Positions 7,455-11,797 of a DNA stretch of 11,797 nt are shown one piece after another. The notes beneath the pieces were generated by a model. It worked only from the letters and a program-made list of their open reading frames with translations, was not told where the DNA came from and did not search any database. The position numbers and the translations under genes are program-made. The stretch lies in contig PCYB01000057.1 in NCBI GenBank assembly GCA_002762845.1, positions 168 through 11,964 of the forward strand, written 5' to 3'. The first letter of the stretch is position 1; every line of letters begins with the position of its first letter. Origin of the DNA: Candidatus Woesearchaeota archaeon CG10_big_fil_rev_8_21_14_0_10_36_11. GTDB taxonomy: Archaea > Nanobdellota > Nanobdellia > Woesearchaeales > GW2011-AR9.

Positions 7455-7958
7455 ATGATTAGACATTATAAGAATAAAGTGTCCTCGCTATTTAATACTC
7501 TACATATTTCTGAAACTTTAAGAGGAAAAGAAACAATCATTCTTATCACTGGATGTTTTGATATCCTTCATCCGGGACATATTGGCATATTTCAAGAAGC
7601 AAAAGAATTAGGGGGCATAGTTTTTGTTGGAGTAAAATCGGATGAGGCTGTACGAAAATCTGAAAAAGGAAGAAGTGGACGGCCGTTCAACGACGAAAGT
7701 GAAAGAGTTTTGGTTGTTTCGGGGATTGAAACTGTTGATCGTGTTTTTGTGTATGATGATGCACTTTTTGTTATTAAAAATATGAAACCTCATTTAGTTG
7801 TAAAAGGCCCAGACCACAATGAAACAGTTCAGGGAAAGAAAGAAAAAGAATTGACTGAAGAATTAGGAGGAAAGTTTCTTGTTCTGGGACCGACTAAAAC
7901 TGCTGGTACAACGAGCATTATACAAAAAATAATCTTGTCTGGAATGAGTAAAAAGTAG
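7455..7958 (+). CDS. RfaE/HldE-type adenylyl- or cytidylyltransferase
   Basis: This is a 167 aa stand-alone nucleotidyltransferase of the HIGH-motif superfamily, which joins a nucleoside monophosphate to a phosphorylated sugar or similar substrate. The nucleotide-binding motif GCFDILHPGH is at 33-42. KGRSGRPFNDESER (71-84), PHLVVKGPDH (112-121) and the C-terminal GTTSIIQKI (151-159) match the C-terminal domain of bacterial HldE/RfaE, which makes ADP-heptose. The kinase half of HldE is absent. Archaeal FAD synthase (RibL) and glycerol-3-phosphate cytidylyltransferase share the fold, but the GTTSII tail favours the RfaE type. The first 25 residues precede the catalytic fold and look extended. 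The gene has its own promoter and is convergent with L14e. Confidence 0.85.
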   Translation: MIRHYKNKVSSLFNTLHISETLRGKETIILITGCFDILHPGHIGIFQEAKELGGIVFVGVKSDEAVRKSEKGRSGRPFNDESERVLVVSGIETVDRVFVYDDALFVIKNMKPHLVVKGPDHNETVQGKKEKELTEELGGKFLVLGPTKTAGTTSIIQKIILSGMSKK

Positions 7959-7984
7959 AAAAATAAAAATAAGAATCAAAAAAA
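7959..7984 (-). terminator. T-rich terminator of L34e-L14e unit
   Basis: Read on the minus strand, the 26 nt after the L14e stop are nearly all T with runs of 5-7. A weak inverted repeat, AAGAAT (7971-7976) and ATTCTT (7987-7992), overlaps the L14e end and may also affect convergent transcripts. Confidence 0.55.
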
Positions 7985-8410
7985 TTATTCTTTTGTTTCG
8001 ACAGAAGTTTTTTCAACTGACTCAATAATGTCAGGCGTAGCTTCAACAGGCTTTGTTGTTTTCTTTGAAGAAACTTTTTTTGTAACAGGTTTCTTCATCG
8101 ACTTCTCTTCTTCAGCAGCATGTTTTTTCTTCACTTGTCGTGGTCGAGCAGCGGGCGTTTTACTTTTCTTTTCCCACACAACTTCACCAAGTTTCTCAAA
8201 CGCGGTTTTTACGTCGCTGTGAGAAGCTTTACTTTTAATCTCAATCGTTTCTGCTAAAGGTTCAAGATGTCGCGTATTAACTCTCTTTCTTCGTACGTTT
8301 CCATCAACAACGACAAATCTATCGTCAATAGTGTCAACAACTACACATTTTCTGCCAGCGTCACGACCTGCAAGTTTTACGCATATCCGCCCAATACTAA
8401 ACAGAGTCAT
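7985..8410 (-). CDS. rpl14e: Ribosomal protein L14e (eL14), long C-terminal tail
   Basis: eL14 is a large-subunit protein with a KOW/SH3-like fold. The core at residues 1-75 shows IGRICVKLAGRDAGRKCVVV and then DDRFVVVDGNVRRKRVNTRHLEPL, as in archaeal L14e. The total of 141 aa is longer than the usual 75-100 aa. The extra C-terminal part (about 85-141) is low-complexity: Lys/Ala-rich first, then acidic and Thr-rich. It is probably disordered and could contact rRNA. The ATG at 8410 overlaps the L34e stop as ATGA, and the family starts here; an in-frame start at 8461 lies inside L34e and is rejected. In other archaea the cbf5 pseudouridine synthase often follows L14e, but it is not here. Confidence 0.93.
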   Translation of the reverse strand: MTLFSIGRICVKLAGRDAGRKCVVVDTIDDRFVVVDGNVRRKRVNTRHLEPLAETIEIKSKASHSDVKTAFEKLGEVVWEKKSKTPAARPRQVKKKHAAEEEKSMKKPVTKKVSSKKTTKPVEATPDIIESVEKTSVETKE

Positions 8411-8679
8411 TTTTCGGACCTCGCTTCCTGCTGTACACGTCTTCTCATGCACGGTGAACAAAGTATTCCACCATACGGACGTTCAGGCCTTTTCATAGTT
8501 TTAGGCATGTTCACCATTTTTGATGGCAATTCTCGTGGTACGCCTAAAAGCGGTTTTTTGCAGGTACTACATACTGCGGCACGTGGCTTACGCTGCCTAT
8601 ATTGGACAGTTGTTCTTCCCCCAGGAGTCTTCACGAAGATCTTTCGTAATCGTCCTGACTTATACATTCCTTGTGGCAT
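8407..8679 (-). CDS. rpl34e: Ribosomal protein L34e (eL34)
   Basis: eL34 is a zinc-ribbon protein of the archaeal/eukaryotic large subunit. The 90 aa product has the typical basic N-terminus, with KTPGGRTTVQYRQRKP at 17-32. Two cysteine pairs, CSTC (about 37-40) and CSPC (about 74-77), are spaced to bind one zinc. The start at 8679 is chosen because a TATA box lies 25 nt upstream and MPQGMYKSGRLRK is the usual beginning; the frame extends to 8724 but that part is promoter. The stop overlaps the L14e start, so the two are translationally coupled. Cytidylate kinase, often placed between these genes in archaea, is missing. Confidence 0.94.
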   Translation of the reverse strand: MPQGMYKSGRLRKIFVKTPGGRTTVQYRQRKPRAAVCSTCKKPLLGVPRELPSKMVNMPKTMKRPERPYGGILCSPCMRRRVQQEARSEK

Positions 8680-8698
8680 TTTGATATAAACCTCTATA

Positions 8699-8708
8699 GT
8701 ATTTAAAA
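8699..8708 (-). promoter_or_regulatory. TATA box of L34e-L14e
   Basis: On the minus strand TTTTAAATAC is centred 25 nt before the L34e ATG at 8679, predicting a leaderless mRNA. It separates this unit from the EMC3-like gene, whose stop codon is 124 nt before the L34e start. Confidence 0.55.
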
Positions 8709-8721
8709 GCGAGACAAGAAA

Positions 8722-8733
8722 CACAATGTTGTG
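8722..8733. promoter_or_regulatory. Perfect short dyad upstream of the L34e promoter
   Basis: CACAATGTTGTG is a perfect inverted repeat (5-nt arms, 2-nt centre) about 14 nt upstream of the L34e TATA box on the minus strand. The position suits an activator or repressor site. Such a short dyad can also arise by chance. Confidence 0.25.
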
Positions 8734-8803
8734 ATCGGAGTCGCCTCATAGATCTATCCCAATAGGATATTCTTCTCTTAGAACAAAGCTCATTTATAAA
8801 TAT

Positions 8804-9574
8804 TTAGTAGAGTTTTAACAATTTACGAAGTCCCATACTAAAAACTATAGAAAAGATAATGTAAAGAGCTAACCATCCTGGCTGCCAGCCGAAGATTGAC
8901 AAGGTTCCTAATGGTTTTAACTTATTTTGGTTAATTTGAATTTTCTCAATGTCAGAATGGTCAAAGGCAGTAAGTGGTTCGGCATACTTTACTTCTGTTG
9001 TAATAAGCACTTTCTTAGATTGTTCTGTAGCCCCAACTTTTACCGTTATAAGGTGCTCACCCTCCGTACTTTTGAGGTTCCATGTTGCACCACCACTACC
9101 GTCGCCAGTAAGTTCTTGTGAAGAACTTGAAATTATTTCTGTACCATCACTGACGCTAAGTTCAGCATTTCCAGTAACACCTTCAGCAAATAGTGCAGTT
9201 ATACTATACGTTTCACCAGGATAAATTGGTTCGTATGTTAAATGGCCAGCCATCCAGCCAAAGATAATAAGGATAGGAATCATTGTTATAATGGTTGGTT
9301 TAAATGATTGTTTCATGTACTGCATATTGAGTTTCATGGCCTCTTTTTGCACTTTCATCATTTCTTCAGGTTTACTTCGCAACTCTTTCATTTCCTTTTG
9401 ATAGTCCTTCTGTTTCGTTTTCAGTTCTTTCATAAGTTCTTGATTTGTTACCCATTTATACACAAACGTAATGATAACAGAAAGAACTAATGCTAACACA
9501 AGAATAGCAATGAACGGACTTGCATTAAGAAGTGGTTGAAGGGCCGGACTTAACGCTGAATCTAAAAATACCAT
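8804..9574 (-). CDS. EMC3/TMCO1-like (DUF106) Oxa1-superfamily membrane protein
   Basis: This is the archaeal member of the Oxa1 superfamily (Oxa1/YidC/EMC3/TMCO1), which helps insert proteins into the membrane. Of its 256 aa, TM1 is at about 21-41. A cytoplasmic charged coiled coil follows at about 45-90. The FKP motif (91-93) leads into TM2 at about 94-111, and TM3 is at about 232-250. Between TM2 and TM3 lies a segment of about 120 residues (112-231) whose first part, about 118-195, is beta-rich, Ser/Thr/Gly-rich and resembles an Ig-like domain; topology places it outside the cell. The start at 9574 has a TATA box 29 nt upstream. Co-location with L34e and L14e is common in archaea, usually together with secY and adk, which are not in this window. 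Confidence 0.88.
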   Translation of the reverse strand: MVFLDSALSPALQPLLNASPFIAILVLALVLSVIITFVYKWVTNQELMKELKTKQKDYQKEMKELRSKPEEMMKVQKEAMKLNMQYMKQSFKPTIITMIPILIIFGWMAGHLTYEPIYPGETYSITALFAEGVTGNAELSVSDGTEIISSSSQELTGDGSGGATWNLKSTEGEHLITVKVGATEQSKKVLITTEVKYAEPLTAFDHSDIEKIQINQNKLKPLGTLSIFGWQPGWLALYIIFSIVFSMGLRKLLKLY

Positions 9575-9597
9575 TATGGCATGTTTATTTTGTTTCT

Positions 9598-9608
9598 ATT
9601 TTATAAAC
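9598..9608 (-). promoter_or_regulatory. TATA box of EMC3-like gene
   Basis: On the minus strand GTTTATAAAAT is centred 29 nt before the ATG at 9574, leaving a leader of 0-4 nt. It lies in the 64-nt gap after the lipase-like gene, so the two genes are probably transcribed separately. Confidence 0.5.
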
Positions 9609-9638
9609 GTTATGGATTTAGTGAATTTATTCAAAAAT

Positions 9639-10520
9639 TCATACAAACAATCTTTTATTTGCATCTAACACCCTATCCACAAGTCCATGATGTGTATGGG
9701 CAAGACCGTATTTTAATTGGTGTTCATACCCAGTATCAAAATGAACATTGTGCAACCGTAAATAGACAACTCGTCTTACTATAGGATGATATAATGATTC
9801 ATTATGTCGTATCCCGGGAACCACAAAATTAGTAGTATTAACCTGTTCAGGAAGTAATGAATTTTCAAATGGTCGTACGATACCATCATCAGATAAACAA
9901 ATGTTAAAATACTGTGGCGCTTTCTCTCCCTCCGGCAACTCGTAAAGCTTCAATTCACGAACTTTATCCTCTCTTAGTTCATATAAAGATTGTGTAAGAT
10001 ATTTAAACCATCTTGCTCCTTTCGCACCCCTTACTGGCGTAGCAAACGTAATAACCTTTTCTATTAAATCAGGAACAACTTTTGAAGCACCTAAAGAAGT
10101 TAAACCCCCCATACTATGGCCCACCAAAATAACCCTCCGGTCATGAGATTCTACAGATTCTTCAATTTTGTCTACAAGACGACGCACTAAACTAGGCAAA
10201 GGAGCAAAAAAATTATACTGCCTTAAATTCACTCCCTGATCTTCAGCAAATACTTCTCGTGCCCACTCTACCCCAACAGATGCAGGAATTCCATATCCAC
10301 AACGAAAAAAAACTAAAGGGTCGCCCTGCCAATTATATGTTTTTTGAGGAAATTTTTCCGCCAGCCAACGAGCGGCTTTTCCAGTATCACTAAATATCAA
10401 TCGAGATAATTCTGCTCCATCGGCAGGATTTGTAATCCATGGAGCAAGAACACGTAAAGAAGTCCTACTTTCACTAAGTAAATGAACCAGGTCATTAAAA
10501 AAACCATCAGGTTTATCCAT
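9639..10520 (-). CDS. Alpha/beta-hydrolase, triacylglycerol lipase-like
   Basis: This 293 aa protein has the features of a lipase-like alpha/beta hydrolase that cleaves carboxylic esters. The nucleophile elbow is VGHSMGG (133-139), with Ser136 catalytic. TFATPVRGAKG (158-168) matches the lipase GTPhhG-type strand. The likely acid is Asp211 or Asp212 in SDDGIVRP, and the base is His239 in PGIRHNESLYHP. The usual HG oxyanion motif near the N-terminus is replaced by RCGYGIPASVG (73-83). There is no signal peptide or membrane segment, so a cytoplasmic location is expected. About 50 residues after the catalytic His form a His-rich tail. The ATG at 10520 follows a TATA box by 27 nt. It lies directly downstream of a broken rtcB and could be an acquired gene. 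The substrate is unknown. Confidence 0.87.
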   Translation of the reverse strand: MDKPDGFFNDLVHLLSESRTSLRVLAPWITNPADGAELSRLIFSDTGKAARWLAEKFPQKTYNWQGDPLVFFRCGYGIPASVGVEWAREVFAEDQGVNLRQYNFFAPLPSLVRRLVDKIEESVESHDRRVILVGHSMGGLTSLGASKVVPDLIEKVITFATPVRGAKGARWFKYLTQSLYELREDKVRELKLYELPEGEKAPQYFNICLSDDGIVRPFENSLLPEQVNTTNFVVPGIRHNESLYHPIVRRVVYLRLHNVHFDTGYEHQLKYGLAHTHHGLVDRVLDANKRLFV

Positions 10521-10540
10521 ATGAACTAAGAATAGAAAAG

Positions 10541-10552
10541 ATTATTTAAATG
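10541..10552 (-). promoter_or_regulatory. TATA box of lipase-like gene
   Basis: On the minus strand CATTTAAATAAT is centred about 27 nt before the ATG at 10520, fitting a leaderless transcript. A run of six C residues on the plus strand (10555-10560) sits just upstream of the box. Confidence 0.5.
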
Positions 10553-10585
10553 TTGCCCCCCACCAGTGAAATAACTATCCGACAG

Positions 10586-10798
10586 CTAAATTCTTCCTAG
10601 AACTCTCATTCCTTTTTTGTAAGAAGTCGGCAATTCCCAGATATTCTCTGAGATTTTCTTAATACATTCAGGCGGACCTAATTTATCAACAATAATGGAA
10701 AACTTTTTGAACTTCTTTTGTATTACATCAATCATAAATAGCCTCTCTTTTTGTCTTAACAATAAAAAGAAAGTATGGGCACTATTTATGCTTTTCAT
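10586..10798 (-). pseudogene. rtcB: N-terminal remnant of rtcB (RNA ligase)
   Basis: RtcB is the GTP-dependent ligase that joins tRNA exons in archaea, normally about 480 aa or longer. Only the beginning survives here. From about residue 46 the frame reads IKKISENIWELPTSYKKGMR, then VLGRI and a TAG stop. Archaeal RtcB proteins have a matching start of the type ELPxxYKxxMRVPGRIY. Two lesions are visible: the Pro of RVPGRI is Leu (CTA instead of CCA), and the next Tyr codon is TAG. Four plausible codons (LSDS) follow in frame before similarity stops near 10574, right where the lipase-like gene's promoter begins. The true start may be the ATG at 10735 rather than 10798. A small real protein cannot be excluded, but decay is the simpler reading. 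Confidence 0.72.
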
Positions 10799-10858
10799 TT
10801 AGAAAGCAATTCTGCAGAGTCTGTTTGAGAACTGAAAAGGCATTTTAATATAGTATGA

Positions 10859-11641
10859 TTACAAAGGCAAATATGCTGTTTTTTTAAACTCTAAAAATCT
10901 AAAGAATTTAAAATCCCGAATAGATTTTGGAAATAGTTGTTTTAGTTTTTCAATTAGTACAATAAATGTTTCAAAGTTTTCAATTTCCAAGTCAAATTCA
11001 AGATCTACATTATCGCTTATAGATTTTGTAACAGAAATGATATTGGGATGCATTTGACAGTAACTAAAGATTTTTTTAAACACACTAATATCCTCGAGTT
11101 CAATTATAACCTTGTAATATTCATAGCCTAATTTTGAAAAATTTAGGTTTGCTCTTGAACCAAGCAAGATTTTATTCTTCGCTAAATTTTTAATCCGGTA
11201 AATTATGCCCATACTCCCCAATTTAACGCTTTCTGCAATTTCTGTAATCGGAGTTCTACTATTTTGTGTTAATGTTTTGATAATTTCTCTATCTATTTCA
11301 TCTATTTTAACTTTTTCTTCTCCACCCCTCTCCCAAGATAGATTACTTATATCCTTCTTTTCTTGATTCAAATAGGCTCTTCGGAAAAAGTATTCTTTTA
11401 CAATGATATTTGTGTGATAAGTTTTAATGATACTACGAAAAGATTTAAGCACATTAAACCAATTATCTAAAAATTCAACCTGATTTTTTGCATAAAAGCT
11501 AATGGCCAGGTCCCAATCCCCGATAGTTCTTGCAACAAAACCAGTAATTTTATTATCAACAAGATATTTGACCAAACGATCTTCTTTTTCTGAATCAAAT
11601 TCATAAAAATCAAGGTAAACTCGAATGAGACTAAACCCCAA
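10859..11641 (-). CDS. Lrp/AsnC-family regulator, N-terminal HTH truncated
   Basis: This is a regulator of the long double-domain Lrp/AsnC type, with order HTH-RAM-HTH-RAM. The longest frame with a possible start begins at TTG 11641 and gives 260 aa. It contains RAM domain 1 (about 1-88), an intact second HTH (about 112-158, KIDEIDREIIKTLTQNSRTP then IAESVKLGSMGIIYRIKNL) and RAM domain 2 (about 165-250). The 33 codons upstream of the TTG are also homologous: VVNYQIKKFESNGVIKGYNS is the recognition-helix and wing half of a first HTH. A TAG at 11741-11743 then closes the frame, and no ATG, GTG or TTG lies between it and 11641. The first HTH is thus broken. The protein may be a pseudogene product or a functional short form. 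It is not near an obvious target operon. Confidence 0.8.
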   Translation of the reverse strand: MGFSLIRVYLDFYEFDSEKEDRLVKYLVDNKITGFVARTIGDWDLAISFYAKNQVEFLDNWFNVLKSFRSIIKTYHTNIIVKEYFFRRAYLNQEKKDISNLSWERGGEEKVKIDEIDREIIKTLTQNSRTPITEIAESVKLGSMGIIYRIKNLAKNKILLGSRANLNFSKLGYEYYKVIIELEDISVFKKIFSYCQMHPNIISVTKSISDNVDLEFDLEIENFETFIVLIEKLKQLFPKSIRDFKFFRFLEFKKTAYLPL

Positions 11642-11740
11642 CTTAGAAAAATCAAAGACACTATTATATCCTTTTATTACACCATTACTTTCAAACTTTT
11701 TTATTTGATAATTTACAACCCAAGTTTGACAGTTTGCTAA
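11642..11740 (-). pseudogene. Remnant of the first HTH of the Lrp/AsnC regulator
   Basis: In frame with the regulator, the codons read LANCQTWVVNYQIKKFESNG and onward to FSK. The part from VVNYQIKKFE matches the second half of an Lrp-type HTH. In another frame the preceding bases read QTVKLG, resembling SVKLG of the protein's own second HTH (138-142). This suggests a small deletion in the turn of the HTH near 11715-11722, plus loss of the real N-terminus. Confidence 0.6.
11725..11736. repeat. TTTGACAGTTTG repeat, copy 1
   Basis: The 12-nt string TTTGACAGTTTG recurs exactly 37 nt downstream at 11762-11773. This copy sits in a weaker dyad, AGTT...AACT (11723-11742), and overlaps the damaged HTH coding region of the Lrp/AsnC regulator. 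Confidence 0.65.
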
Positions 11741-11760
11741 CTATTTCATCCTAAATATCC

Positions 11761-11779
11761 ATTTGACAGTTTGTCAAAT
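11761..11779. promoter_or_regulatory. Palindromic operator-like site, copy 2 of repeat
   Basis: ATTTGACA-GTT-TGTCAAAT is a perfect inverted repeat with 8-nt arms and a 3-nt centre. It contains the second exact copy of TTTGACAGTTTG. Symmetry, size and position upstream of an Lrp/AsnC regulator fit a dimer binding site for autoregulation. Confidence 0.55.
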
Positions 11780-11797
11780 TTAACTTATTTTTCTTGA

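Noticed and set aside
8411..8461. Longer start for L14e
   Set aside because: The extension lies inside L34e in another frame, and the ATGA overlap marks the real start at 8410.
8267..8689. Plus-strand frame of 140 codons across L14e and L34e
   Set aside because: It is antisense to two clearly identified ribosomal protein genes.
8680..8724. Longer start for L34e
   Set aside because: It would cover the TATA box; the protein family begins at MPQGMYK.
8755..8769. TATCC/GGATA hairpin between the EMC3-like gene and L34e as a small RNA
   Set aside because: Five base pairs with a 5-nt loop are too little, and no promoter or terminator frames it.
9621..9641. Inverted repeat GAATTT/AAATTC at the lipase stop as terminator
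   Set aside because: The stem is 6 bp of A/T-rich sequence with no T tract after it on the minus strand.

Overview
The window reads as an AT-rich archaeal chromosome segment. The evidence is an archaeal/eukaryotic-type Pelota, a TrmB regulator, archaeal-length PheS and PheT, ribosomal proteins L34e and L14e, and an EMC3/DUF106 Oxa1-superfamily membrane protein. Compact spacing, lack of transport or biosynthesis genes and the style of the Lrp and PheS proteins suggest a DPANN lineage (Woesearchaeota/Pacearchaeota-like). That placement is inference and was not tested by phylogeny.

Layout, plus strand: Pelota (98-1150); TrmB-family regulator (1310-2104) with a G-rich leader and a T-rich terminator; an unrecognised 250-264 aa protein (about 2192-2959); then a tight four-gene cluster pheS - nucleoside 2-deoxyribosyltransferase-like gene - Nif3-like gene - pheT (3085-7417) joined by an ATGA overlap and two 1-nt gaps; then a stand-alone RfaE/HldE-type nucleotidyltransferase (7455-7958). 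Layout, minus strand: L34e and L14e (8679-7985, ATGA overlap), preceded by EMC3/DUF106 (9574-8804); an alpha/beta-hydrolase lipase-like gene (10520-9639); a decayed N-terminal fragment of rtcB (about 10798-10586); and an Lrp/AsnC-family regulator that has lost half of its first DNA-binding domain (11641-10859).

Most of the core is information processing: ribosome rescue (Pelota), Phe-tRNA charging (PheST), ribosome structure (L14e, L34e) and membrane insertion (EMC3-like). Six genes have a TATA-like box centred about 25-29 nt before the start codon, which fits leaderless transcription. The right-hand 2.2 kb is different: a lipase-like gene, a broken rtcB and a truncated regulator next to palindromic repeats look like a remodelled, decaying locus.

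I did not find a clear new defence or mobile system, tRNA, rRNA or CRISPR array. The items best worth a second look are the two genes lodged between pheS and pheT, the rtcB remnant, the decapitated Lrp regulator with its repeated TTTGACAGTTTG sites, the altered motif 3 of PheS, and the unrecognised protein between trmB and pheS.
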